From contig NC_063157.1 of the NCBI RefSeq assembly GCF_020921035.1, forward strand, positions 21,841,015 to 21,905,014: a stretch of 64,000 nt of DNA, given 5' to 3'. The notes below the pieces were generated by a model that worked only from the letters and a program-made list of their open reading frames with translations, was not told where the DNA came from and did no database searches. Within the stretch, counting starts at the first letter, position 1. The number at the start of each line of letters is the position of its first letter. Positions 22,611 to 35,434 of the stretch are shown piece after piece. The position numbers were made by a program, and so were the translations under genes. The stretch is from Rhodamnia argentea. Its lineage: Eukaryota > Streptophyta > Magnoliopsida > Myrtales > Myrtaceae.

Positions 22611-24962
22611 ACTTAAAAGTAAGGTTAAAAGTACCTTTAGAGTGGTGGCATTGTTATGATACATAGCTGCTCGGCTTCTCTCTGTCTAACCATCTCTTCA
22701 TCTTGTTCATTTAAGACAATGAAGTCAAATAACATTGACAAAAACAGAGACTAGGAACACAGAATGACTAAACCTTACCTTTTTCGTTTGTTTCAATGGA
22801 CAATTTCCTGAGTTGTGGCCTTCCTTGAAGCACAAATGGCATGTGATTTACTCACCCAAGGCCTTGGTACCACCAAAGGTTCTCTATCCCTAAAAGCCCA
22901 ATGGTTATCATCACTCTTTGAATAAAATGACACAGATTGCACAAAAGCATGAATCCCACTCGAGTCACATGCCCAGTAAGAGCAGGAGTTGTTTCTCAAA
23001 AACCGCATTAATACTTCAATTCCCGTGCATAGCATAGGCTTTGCAACTAGTGAAGTACTGTACCAGAGACGCAGAGATAAGAAAGATTTCCCAGAGTTTG
23101 GACTAGAGCATTAGCTGAACCTCATAACTGGACAGGTACAGGACAGAGGGTGCATCAGTAGTAGTACCCAAGTGTTGGGTCTACTTTTTACCGAATTGAG
23201 CCACCTTCCTTATGCATCAGTTATCAATTTGAGCTCTCGAAATCAAATTGGTTGAAATTGATTTTGAAGTTAGGCGATCACTCTCCAAGACTGATGTTTT
23301 TCCCTTGCACAGTGGAAGAAATAATATGCAGAAAACTCATTGAAAGGATACATGATACACTGTATAAGGTTTGATAGGTTATCAAATGTAGTAATCCATT
23401 CCCTGTCCTCTCGTATGCTCAGTTCGAGAGTATTTCGCCAAGAAATGGGATTAACTCTCAACAATAGATGAGAAAAATAAGAACTCAATTTTATTTGAAC
23501 CTCAGGTAGCAATTAAATCGTCTTCCCCTTTTTGCTAAATATTAAAAAAAAACGAAGACATTCTGGATCTTAAGAACATCAACTCAGCTGCTCTGAATAT
23601 AGTTTTTCCTTTTTTCTTCCCCGAGCATTCATTCCTTTAAGTGTCACCATTGTGCAGAAATGGTGCACATTATTAGTTGATGCCAAATGAGTGGACTGAT
23701 TTTTAAACCTGCTACTGTTAGTACACTTAGAATCAAATTCGATATCATGCAAGCTTTAATGGAATCTTAACAAAAAACATTTCTAGTGAAAAAAAGGAGA
23801 AAAAAATATGGGCAATTTGGCAAATCAAGACAAGTCAAGAAAATTCTAAGATCAGGAAGTGCACCAAACTAAACTGATGGGTGTGCAACTGGGAAGATAA
23901 GCAATCTGAGCACATGAAGACTGCTCCAATAATGATAAGGGACATGACAAATTACTGGGCATTTGCTTTCGAAAAATAAATATTGTCAATTGTATCCCAA
24001 AATCGCAAGTCACGAGAGCTGACCGTTGGCCACAAGCTAAATCGAGCTTCAATATCCCAAATAAAGCACAATCTTAATTTCACATCACTAGAGTGTAGTC
24101 AATTTCACATCACTAGAGTGTAGTGGACCTGCCCTTCACACTCACATTGGGTTTCAACAACAAACTCTCCATCATTCTAACAGCAAAATCAACTGCAATA
24201 GGATCTCACCTCGCAAATCTTTGATTCCAAGACTTCTAACTGCAGTGGATAAATTCATTCCAAGCCAACTATGGCAGCAGCAAAAGTAAGAAATTCAACT
24301 TTAGAATGAAGATCCGAACCTGAATCACAACTACTCTCTTCGAATAAATACTTCAAAAAACCTCCATGTTTGCCTAGACCTTCAGTATTACCATTTATGA
24401 TACAAAATTGAAATACAATCTTCCACATTATGATACCATATTGAAACACGATCTACATTATTCAGAACTATATCAAAATAATTGGCTAGACTTTAGGTAT
24501 TTCAGAAACCTCTAAGTTAATAGATAGTTTCAGCTCTGCAATGCTTCCATGAACGTAATCAGGGTGATGTAGGAAACAATAGGCTAACATCCTTTACCAT
24601 TCCAATGATGAATTATCGCATTTTAGCAAGAAACATCGAGCACTGATCCTTTGATGACTTTGTTTCCTTTTAGAAGTGCCTCTGAAAGCTCTTTTGGGTA
24701 TTTCAGCATTTACATCACAACCAGTGGAATAAAACCAATCCTGCCAGTGAATCAAACAAAATCAATCTAGCAACTAACATCAGCAAACTACTAGTAATAC
24801 CTTCAGATATACAGATCTCAGTTTGTCAAACTCGATTATAAATCTTTTTAACTCTTTCCATATTACATCATCGACCATAGAATCTTTGATCAAGTTAGTA
24901 CGGTGAACTCACCTTAAGTTGCTTGCTTTTGTGGGATATGGTATGATTTTTTTCCAGATGAT
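22611..24962. other. Intergenic with a 25-bp tandem duplication
   Basis: No gene is recognised. A 25-bp unit (aatttcacatcactagagtg plus five bases) is perfectly repeated at 24076-24100 and 24101-24125, apart from its last base. A minus-strand CCHC-like reading (CHLCFKEGHNSGNC) near 22798-22841 may be a stray zinc-knuckle fragment. Confidence 0.35.
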
Positions 24963-25410
24963 TATAAGTTATTCCTATACCAGAATGATGCAAGATAATT
25001 TTCAAATGGCATATAGGATAAAGGAAAGTTTCCGCAGGAAACTTATGGAAATGCTTCCCGTGTTTTTCCTTTCAGCAGGTAAATGCACTAATAATACCTT
25101 ACGCATAATATAAGAGATCATTCACACAGCTGTCGATTATGTCAAAAGACATTCTCTTCAAGTCTGCTATCTTAATTATTTGCTTGTATAAGTTATTCCT
25201 ATACCAGAATGATGCAAGACAATTTTCAAATGGCATATAGGATAAAGGAAAGTCTCCTCAGGAAACTTATGGAAATGCTTCCTGTGTTTTTCCTTTCAGC
25301 AGGTAAATGCACTAATAATACCTTACGCATAATATAAGAGATCATTCACACAGCTGTCGATTATGTCAAAAGACATTCTCTTCATGTCTGCTATCTTGAT
25401 TATTTGCTTG
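24963..25410. repeat. 224-bp direct tandem duplication
   Basis: The 224-bp segment starting at 24963 (phrase ataagttattcctataccag) is repeated from 25187 with only a handful of substitutions, so the duplication is recent. No coding function can be assigned to it. Confidence 0.9.
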
Positions 25411-26639
25411 ACTCAAAAGTTCAGGTAAATGACTGATGACATTACTAACTCTACAAAAATTAAGAAGTATCCTTTGGGATAATCTATTATTTGCCTTGCA
25501 CCTGTAGGCATATCTTGGATTCAAAGCAAATGAAAATGGATAGTCAGCAAAATTCAAGTGGCAATTTTCTCGATTGACCCAAATAATTCACAATAGTTTT
25601 GCTCCTGGCACGTTTCCTAGTTTATTCACGACCACACCAATATGAGAAGAGTCTGTTCTTGCATCTATCGTTTCTCAACCGACATGATTTACTTAACAGC
25701 AATTGCAGGCAATTGTGACACAAAATGCGGGGCACAAAATGGTTGGACAAAGTGGTCGCAAGTCAGTCAGCGTATGTATACTAAGGGACGCCCTCTCAAC
25801 ATGTTCCTTTTGCACCTTATAAACATGCAGTCATTGACTGCATGGTCAGCGCAGAGCAAACTAAAACCTCACATCAGAAGGACAATCCATATAGGGTACT
25901 TCATCTAGCATTTTTTGACCTGTACGATTACCTTCGGCATGCTATCAAACAGCCATATACATCGGTTTTTATTAAGTAACTCCAGCATTTCAGAATCAAT
26001 CAAATGTGGGGATCTTTATTTTTCGGCATAAGATGAAGAATACCCAAAAACTAATGACAAATGATGCACTTAGAAGGCCTTTTGTTCTATTTTTATTACT
26101 GGCATGATGTGCAGAATCATTTTGCCCAAGCACACTTTAACTTCCATGAATATCTCCCCAGATTCCTTGAATTCAAGTAAGAAACAACAACACTGCCAGC
26201 AGGAAATACAAATGAAAAGGTAATAAATCTTGGACTCCACTTGTTTTGCAGAAAATGAATGATACGAAAATATTTTCTTAAAAATGATCACTTATACCGC
26301 TTAAAATAATTTGATAGTGAAATATATATTTATCACTGGAAACATTATGCCTAAAGATTTTCGTAAATGATTTCATTCATTTTTATAAGCGATATAGGAG
26401 ATCATTGTTAGCAATATATTTTCCAACTCATTTAGTTTCCGCAAAACAAATGGAGCCAAAAGAAATTGCAAACAGACAATACAAATTGAAATTTGGCGAA
26501 GTATCTCAAAAGAGAACAGCTAGCCTACCTGCTTATGCATTTGTGTTAGGAAATGTGGATCATCTCAACTATTTTGACTCATCAGTCGTCTTCTCCAAAT
26601 TCTATCCTTCCATGATCGAGTCAAATGGCTTTTTCTCGT
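25411..26639. other. Intergenic, no supported gene
   Basis: A/T-rich sequence between the tandem duplication and the 3' end of the NLR gene. Open frames of 70-90 codons at 25642, 26070 and 26405 show no family signature. Confidence 0.35.
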
Positions 26640-26968
26640 AATTTCGATGAAGTTGCATTCCAAATAATTCTGGTATTGTTTTGAGTGATTTGCATCCAAT
26701 TCCACTACTTGCTCCAACTTCTCGAGCCCTCAAAGCTTAGTCAATTTCTTGCAATTTTGCACAACTAGACTGATCGAGTTGGTACATGAGGACAAATCAG
26801 GTAATATCTCAATTGGGGAACATTTTGAGATAGAAATATGTTCTAGAGATATCGACTCCTCAAACCCCTGATCTTCTGAAGTTCATGACCATCTGACAAG
26901 GACAATTTACCATGAATAATGAAAATTTGACGAGTTACGAAATTTTGCTAAGGGCTTGCAATTCTCAA
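26640..26968 (-). pseudogene. Leucine-rich-repeat remnant downstream of the NLR stop codon
   Basis: On the minus strand, directly after the stop at 26969, shifting frame by one base restores an LRR-like reading, LIENCKPLAKF. Further on, near 26720-26860, comes ISLEHISISKCSPIEILPDL and then LVVQNCKKLTKL, an in-frame TGA, and GLEKLE. These are typical plant TNL LRR phrases. This is the decayed C-terminal continuation of the NLR gene. Confidence 0.6.
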
Positions 26969-29900
26969 TCAAAAAAAGTTGTGCAAGGTGGGAATATCTC
27001 TAGGCCTTCCTAAGGAAGTGCACCAAGGGATATTTAGAACTTCCAAAGACTCCAACCTATCGAGGCCTTGAATTTCGATTAGGTTTTTGCAATTTTGAGC
27101 ATCTAATATCTTCAAGTCCTTAGATTTTGAAAGCTTCAGCTTTTCAATGGAAGCACACCCAGAGATATTCACCTTTTTCAAGAAGTCCAACTTATCGAGG
27201 CCTTGAATTTCGACTAAGTTTTTGCAGTTTTGAGCATCTAATATCTTCAGATTCTTGGATTTTGAAAGGTCTAGCCTTTGAATTGACGCACACCCAGAGA
27301 TATTCAACTCTTCCAAGAACTCCAACCTATCGAGGCCTTGAATATGGACTAAATTTTTGCAATTTTCAGCATCTAATATCTTCAGACCCTTTGATTTTGA
27401 AAGATCCAGCCTTTCAATTGAAGCACACCCAGAGATATTTAACTCTTCCAAGAACCCCAACCTATCAAGGCCTTGAATTTCGACCAAGTTTTTGCAATTT
27501 TCAGCATCTAAGATCTCCAAGCCCGTGGATTTTGCAAGGTCCAGTCTTTCAATTGAGGTGCACCCGGAGATAATCAGCACTTTCAAGAATTCCAACCTAT
27601 CGAGGCCTTGAATTTCAACTAATTTTTTGCAACATCCAGCATATAATTTCTTCAGGCCCTCAGATTTTGAAAGGTCTAGCCTTTCAATTGATGCGCAATT
27701 AAAGATACTCAGCGTTTCCAAATACTCCAACCTATGGAGACCTTGAATTTTGACTAAGTTTTTGCAATTGTTAGCATCTAACATCTCCAAACCCTTGGAT
27801 TTCGGAAGGTCCAACCTCTCAATTGCAGCACTACCAGAGATATTCAACACTTTCAAGAACTCCAACCTATCGAGGCCTTGAATTTCTACTAATTCTTCGC
27901 AGCATTCAGCACGTAATATCTTTAGACCCTTGCATTGTGAAAGGTCCAGCCTTTCAATTGATGCGTACCCAGAGATTCTGAGCTCTTCCAAGAACTCCAA
28001 CTTATTGAGGCCTTGAATTTCGACTAACTTTCTGCACCATTCAGCACGTAATTTCTTCAGACCCTTGAATTTTGAAATATCCAGCCTTTCCATTAAAGCG
28101 CACCTAGAGATATCCAGCTCTTCCAAGAACTCCAACCTATCGAGACCTTGAATTTCGGCTAATTTTATGCATCCATCAACATCTATTTTCTTAATGCCCC
28201 CGGATTTTAGAAGGGCCAACCTTTCAATTGAAGGGCACCTAAAGATACTCAGCACTTCCAAGAACTTCAACCTATTGAGGCTTCGAATTTTGACTAATTT
28301 TTCGCACCATCCAGCATATAATATCCTCAGACCCTCAAATTTTGAAAGGTCAAGCATTTCAATTGAAGCGCAATGGTAGATATATAGCTCTTTCAAGGAC
28401 TCCACGCCTTGAATTTCAACTAAGTTTTTGCAAGAACAAACATATAATCTTTTCATGAGCTTGGATTTTGGAAGATGCAGCCTTTCAATTGAAGCACACT
28501 GAGAGATATGCAGCTCTTGCAAGAACTCCAACCTATTAAGGCCTTGAACTTCTACTAAGTTTTTGCAATTTTCAGCATGTAATTTCTTCAAGCCCTCGGA
28601 TTTAGGAAGATCCAGCCTTTCAATCGAATCACACCTTATGATGGTCAAGCTTTCCAAATTTTTTAATTTGTCAAGACCTTGAACTTCAAGTATATTGCTG
28701 CAATCCTGGGCAAATAATGTTCTCAGATGGTTAAATTGTGAAACGTCCAATGTTTCCATGAACTTGCAGTCACAGATTGCCAAGATTTCCAACATGAAGG
28801 GAGTGTTCAGAGATTTGTGTAATTCTGATTTTTCAACATCCTTCAATTGGGAGCATTCTGAAATCTCCAATAGTGTTGATGGAAGCTCCGAGATGCACTC
28901 CAGAAATTTGCAATCAAGAAGACGTAGTTCCTTGAGATGGCTTAGGTGGGAAAGTGAAGGCAATCTGTGACTTTGACAGGTGATGCTCAAATATGTTAAG
29001 TTGGATGGAAGCTCCGGCAGCGATTGGAGCTCCGACAGCCGTGGGAACTCCTCCGTACTATGAGAAAGAAAAAATTGCTCGGAAGAAAGATCATGGATGC
29101 ATTCTGACATTTCCCCTTCCTGTTTTATGCACCATGAAGCATCTAAATGTTGGAGCTTTTTCAGCCTTCTAATGCCATTGGGTAATTCTTTTATCCGTGT
29201 GCCACTAATATTCAGGATTTCTAGATTCTGCAAAGCCCCTATGCTGTCTGGTAATACAGAAAAGTCTCGACAATTTTTTAGGAGGAGTTGCTCCAGCGCT
29301 TCTAATTTATCCACTTCTGTTGGCAGCTCCTTGAGGCTCCAACATCCTGTCAAGTCCAAGCGTACCAGACTCTTCATCTCTCCAATGGAAGAGTCAATCT
29401 GCTCCAGTTTCCGACAATCTCGGAGGATCAATACCTCTAAATCCTTAAAAGCTGAGAGGAAGAAAGTTCCTTCTAAAGATTGACAATTTGTAAGGTCAAG
29501 ATATTTTAGCTTCTTTGCCATCTGACAGAGAACATAAGAAGAGTCCAGGGATTAGCTCGAAGAGATTATGATTGAACAGAAAGCAAAAAAATAAATAAAT
29601 AAATAAAGGGAGGCCTTGTACTTCCATCTTACCATGATGGAACTCCATCCTCGCCATTCATGTGAAATCTTGCTCGCAGACAAATCAAGTGCAAGTAATT
29701 CCTTTGCATTAAAATTGTTTGCTTCAAAAGTCAAGGGACAATTCCACCACTGAAGCCATCTTAACTCGTCAATTGAGTCCTTAAAATCTCCACTAAAATG
29801 TGCCCCATTCACGTGAAGGAACCGTAGACTTGTTAAGTTCTTGAATTGTTTGTCTGTGTGGATATCGCCACCTTGGTCAACTGTTTCGCCAGAGCATTCT

Positions 29901-32900
29901 GGGCTGCCTTTGCTAAGATAAATGGCCTTAATCTTTTCTGTTCCCTACAAATAAGAATCAAACTTCATTAATTTATATCCACCCCAAGTAACCTAATACT
30001 ATTTGTTCTTATTAGTATTGAAATGCATTGATATCTTTTAGAGACTAGCAAAGATGTGATTTTCCCTTTTGGCCAATAAACAGTATTTATTAAGGCTAAG
30101 GAAGTGAAGGATGTAAACTTCATGGATATAAGTACTTGAATCTTAGAAAGAATTATGATGTGATCTTTCTTGTAGTTTTCTTTTATTCTGTATGACAGTT
30201 TAATGTTCTTATACATATTGAAAGCGTACTTTTAGGCAAAACTTTACAAATTGTAAATCCACTTCCTTCTTATAATGTATCTTCATTACTATGCTAGTTA
30301 AAACGCAAATGTCAAGCATGGGATCTAATTAAATTACAAGGTGCAAAATCAACAGTTAATCGATCAATTTAAATAGAAATATTTTTTCTCTCTCTGTAAT
30401 TTTTATATTAGATAGCCAAGTGAATTACAATCACATAGAGACATAGTTATTGTAATAATTTTGACAACTGGAAAAAACAAACTTCTCTTTAATTAACGAA
30501 AATTTAATCTTATAAAGTCCTTTTCATTTCCATTGTATCTTATGTATAAGTTTCGTGTATGTTACTTGACTGTGCTACTTACAATTAAAGCGAAAATATA
30601 TTCTTTGTTTTTTTCCATTGGAGTAATAACTCAATATAAGTAAGTAAACTTGTGATAGTAGTTATAGTAATATCCCAACTTTGATGTAATTTAAATTTAA
30701 TTAATTAAAATTTCAAAGTCATTTTTGAATTATGAAAATTGAAGCTATTCTTGACTAAATGGAATAGCTATTCCTTGGCACCCCAGAAATAACTATATTT
30801 TGAGAGTATTCCTGTGAACCAAATGTACAGCAAGCTTTCACCAAGAAAAATCACTTATGCATAAGAAGTATAAAAGAAAAATCATGTATTTCCAAATCCA
30901 TGTTAGTTTCTCTGAACCAGAAAACTTATACTTCACAATGTTGTATATGATTCCATGGATTCACAATTTAGTGGAGAAGGAATCAGATCTCAATGCATAA
31001 AAGGAATCCATCAGTAGAGTAATTGAAACAACCTCAAGAGAAATAACCATACGAAGAAGTCATTTTCCCGATAAACCTCCCTCTCCAAATATCAAGAAAT
31101 CCTATCTATCATAAAAATTCTTTGCTTCAATTGTGTAATATTTTATCTTCAATGATTGATCCATAGATTTTCACTGCACTCGTGGCCAAATCCCTTAAAA
31201 TAAGCCCAACCTTATGTAGTTGGGACAAAAGTAACACAATCTTTTAAATGTCCCAAAACAAGATTAAGCTTTTACAGCTAGGACCAAAATAACAACCTTC
31301 CGAATGTGCCAAAAAAGGATCACCCTTTTAACCACGGAACAAATTCTGTCTGTTATCATCGTTAAATCGTCACCGATACCCTACATGGCACATTGTGCTA
31401 ACGTACACAGTAAGCCACGTCAACCAACACAAAAATCGACATCACGTTTTTAGTTATAAAAGTTAGTTATACCAATTTATTTAGATATAAAATTCACAGC
31501 ATTTTCATTTTTGTTTAGCTTTACTTTAGAATATTTCATGATGTAACACGAAAGAAATAATGTATAGACATAGACTCTGAATTTGTTAATATATGAATTA
31601 GCTCTGGAGACCATAAATAGGTTGCAAGTAGAAAATGCTAATGAGTGGTAGTCTTTTGAGCAATAACTATGAGTCCAACCAAGTGATGGATTCGAAGTAA
31701 GAGAGTCAAAATTATGATTTTCACGAATACAATACACAATCACATACTAAATTATATACAATACAGAATTTTAGAGTATTTATCTTTCGGACCTTTTATG
31801 TGGAAAAAATAAAAAATTTCTTTTTTTAATTGTCAATTCATGGTATGCGCTTAATCTTATGTATATCTGTATATATTCCTGTTCTATCATGTGAATTTTT
31901 GTAAAAGGAATTCCTGACTTAATATAACATAAAATATGTATCCCTTCCATTCTCAATTATGATCCAATGATTTAAGTTTTATGAGAAATGCGGACATGGG
32001 TACACCTATATTAATTCTGCCACCTAGAGATTAGAATTCTATGATTCATTTATTCTTAGTAGTTACGATATACAGTGGTATAGTCAAGCTATTTATTGCA
32101 TGTGTCAAGGACGTCAATAAGGGAGATTCGGGATTTTTTTTTTCAATATAGAATACTTGTATCTTATATATTTGAAACAACCTCATTTTTTCAGATAATT
32201 TCGTAAAGTACACTTTTTTAGAGGAAAAAACTTAAATAAGCTGCTATACTTATTAAGAGAGAGCAACCTCCTACTTTCAAATCACGTCAATGAAATGACA
32301 CGAGGGCAATTATATTAGAAGGCTCTACTAGAACAAGCATTGAGTAGAGGCCAACATCAATCTGGCGGAAGAAAATGGACTAAAGGAGCAAAAGAAGATA
32401 AAAGGTTACCTTATTTCCCTTTAGCACTTTCAAGGCTTCCTTCGAGTCCCACAACCGACTACGGTATTGAGGCCCCCCCTTGTTTTCCTCGCAAACTATT
32501 TCCCTACCAAGATCTCTCAATTCGTCATGCATTATAAGCTCGTGCTTATCTCCAACTGTTATTAATGACATAAATGTCAATACTTCAATTCCCTCTTTTG
32601 GGAAAAAGTCACGGGCATCCCACATGTAGGATGCAATTCTCCCATCAGTGCCAATGAAAAAACAAGCAATATCCAAAAATATTTGCTTTTGTTCACACTC
32701 TAAAGCTTCGTAACTTAGCCTTAACTTTTCTCGTACTTTCTTAGGAGGGACTTTTATTAACTTGATTATTGTACTTCTCCATAGTGCTGGCTCTTTTGCG
32801 CACAGAAATGAACCTAAAACCTCAAGACATAAGGGAAGCCCTCCAATGCTAGATACAACATCATAAGTGAGCTCCTCAAATTCACTTGGAGGAGAGTCCC

Positions 32901-35434
32901 TTCGAAACGCATGTCTGCTAAAGAGAATCAAAGATTTGTCCATATCCATTTCTTCATGTTCAAAGTTGTAGTCTACCCCAGCATTGACAAGAATACTCTT
33001 GTTTCTGGAGGTAATAACAATCCTACTTCCCGGAGAAAACCAATCATGATTTCCAGCCAAAGCCTTCAACCGATCATCATCATCCAAATCATCAAGAACA
33101 ATAAGGACTTTCTTAGTTCCAAACTTAGATGAGATGAACTTAGTCCCTTCATCCCTATTATCGACTTGCTTTTTTTGCTTCAATATATCAGAAATTAACT
33201 GATTCTGCAAGTATGCAAGGCCATTATGCTTACAGGATTCCCTAATATCGGGGATGAAGCTACAATAGTCAAATTGATGGGAGAGCTTGTTGTAGATGGT
33301 TTTAGCAAGAGTTGTCTTACCAATGCCTCCCATTCCGTGGATGCCAACAAATAGGGTGGCACGAGAATTATTATCTACAAACTCCATAATCTTCTCCACA
33401 TGACCATCAATTCCGACCAAACTCTCGGGAGTAACCAACTCAAAAATGTTCTTCAACTCGCTCAACACTTTCTTGATAACCGACTTCACCAATTCTCTTT
33501 CATACCTGTCAAATGGGACAAGAGTTCAAGTACGCAGCATAGGTAATGCTAGGTAGTTTATCTAATATAAGAAAGTAAAAAATAGATCTAGGGATAAATC
33601 GAAAAACTTTAAGGATTGTTTTTGTCACGTATGTTTTCTAATATGCTAAGACTAAAGTGGGAAATGTTGATGGTTGCTTCGCATAGCAAGCGATGACATA
33701 ATTTATTGAGCTAGAACTAGTATTGCTAATTAATTTTTTTTTTTATTGAAGATATTAGGGATGATGCGGACATGACTTTGTAAACTTTGTTTGAATGAGA
33801 AAAAATACAATAAGCCACGCATGTATGAAAGTTCAACCATCAATTGATAAACAGGTCATAATTTTTTATGCAAAAGGAATTCAGGTCCTCTAATACCAAT
33901 CCTGAAAGTTGTTCAGAGTGCTATGTTGTGAACTACCAGAATTCTTAAAAGTGCTATACTGTGAACTATCGGAAAACAATTGAGGGGATTTCTCCTTATT
34001 TGCTCAATTCTACATGCTTGCAAGTTTCCACTCCTCTTGTACATTTAATATCAAATCTGGATCCGTGCTCTTATCAATTTTCAGTGCGTCAAGGGTGGAC
34101 AAAAGGTTGTACTTCATTTTCTTCTGAGAATCTATTTTCTATGATCTTTATTAAACCGACATTCATTTTATTTGAAGTAGAAGAAAAAAATTTCCCCCAA
34201 AAAAGAGTATTGCTTCGATTTATGCAGGTGTATGACTTTGGAAACTTTGTATTGAACATAGAAAAATGCATCGAAAATTGTTTAAACAAACATCTAATAA
34301 AGATGATCCCTTTTCCTATATATTTACCATCATCATATACAACCAATGAAATATTTCTTTTGCGAAAAAAAAAATAGTAGCAATTAATAAACAATATTAA
34401 TGATTTAATGAGCGTCACTTGGGAAGATAAAGAATTGCAGCTTCGACAATAACATGTACTGTATATGATGTTAAGAACTGTAATTAGAAACCACCAATCA
34501 GTCGTATTCTTAATCTCAGATAATAATGTGATTGGAAAAAAATTGTGATGAAGATTAATGACGCTTATACTTTTAACATGAAAAAAGAAATCTTTGGATA
34601 TAAGAGTAACTGTTCATTTAAAAAACCTCGAACGGGATCAGTAACAATCAAATCCATAATTAGATTGGTTAACTCTAGAAAAAAGAATCAACTTTAAGAA
34701 CTCATGCACAGCAGGATCTTACTGCGAACAAGATCTTACTTCTTATTTTCATTTAGAAAGAAAATAAAGAAAAAATGAAGCAGCAAGGAATCAGAACAAC
34801 CAGTAAACACCCACACAAGTTAGCTGAGAATGTTTTGGTGAAAATTTTACCCATTGGCTTTCCATCCTTTCAATGAACTGACTTCGTTGAGTGCTTGCTT
34901 CCAGTTCTCCATAATCGCTGGGTCGAAAGCATCTCCAAAACTCTCAATTTGATGTCGCAGGCGATCCGGTTCAACTTTGTAGAATATGGGCAACACTACA
35001 TGCCCCGTGTCATTATCCTTGCACTCCATCATTTGAACCAGCTCGTCAAGGCACCGTTTGCTCGAACCATAATTCTCGGATAGAATGGGGATCAGGATCT
35101 TACTGTTCTTGATGGCTCCCAAAAGATCTGGGCCCATCTCCTCGAGTTGGCGGAGCTCATCATCGTCTCTAAAAGCACGAATTCCAGCGTCAACAAGCCC
35201 AGAGTAGAGATGATCCGTGAACCCTTTTCGAGTATCCGATCCTCTAAAGCTCAGGAACACCTCATAGCAGTTTTCAGTCGACGCGGTCGACAAACTAGGT
35301 GTACCATTATTAGTTTCTGCTCGAGGCGAACTACATCCACCGGAATGAGTTCCGGTCGGCTCAGTCAACGAACTATCAGCATCTTCTGCAATTCTAAGCA
35401 CACTGACTCTGCGTTTCTTAATGGGAAGATGCAT
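26969..35434 (-). CDS. TIR-NBS-LRR disease resistance protein (TNL)
   Basis: Four exons, 35434-34851, 33505-32410, 29944-29633 and 29521-26969, join in phase and encode about 1514 residues. It is a cytosolic or nuclear immune receptor that senses pathogen effectors and signals through TIR NADase activity. The TIR domain (about residues 56-190) has YEVFLSFRGSDTRKGF and SKRCLDEL, which carries the expected catalytic Glu. The NB-ARC domain shows the P-loop GMGGIGKTTLA, kinase-2 KKVLIVLDDLDD, RNBS-B GSRIVITSRNK, GLPL as GGLPLCLEVLG, and MHD as LIMHDELRDLG. All look intact. Exons 3 and 4 are LRR. The tail of exon 4 is an array of near-identical 45-residue modules. The ORF ends abruptly after a T7 run, and degenerate LRR sequence follows, so the C-terminus is probably truncated. 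Introns 1 and 2 are about 1.3 and 2.5 kb. Confidence 0.9.
27065..28675 (-). repeat. Twelve tandem 135-bp LRR modules in the last TNL exon
   Basis: Residues 283-819 of the exon-4 product consist of twelve head-to-tail modules, each of two LRRs. All are 45 residues except module 3 (42). A typical module contains GLDRLEFLEELNISGCASIE, then RLDLSKSKGLKILDAENCKN and LVEIQ. Modules 9-12, nearest the 3' end, are most alike, and a thirteenth partial module precedes the stop. The pattern indicates expansion by unequal crossing-over. Confidence 0.92.
31180..31450. repeat. Dispersed repeat in TNL intron 2
   Basis: Non-coding, with phrases such as tgtcccaaaacaagatt and ggaccaaaataacaacc, and the core gataccctacatggcacatt near 31378 shared with the foldback elements at 1604 and 14415. 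One arm only is clear. Confidence 0.4.

Noticed and set aside
24963..25410. Direct repeats at 24963 and 45491 considered as CRISPR-like arrays
   Set aside because: Only two long adjacent copies without spacers, in plant nuclear DNA. They are simple tandem duplications.
27127..27573. 148-codon plus-strand frame with a repeated pattern
   Set aside because: It is the antisense shadow of the repetitive LRR exon of the TNL gene.
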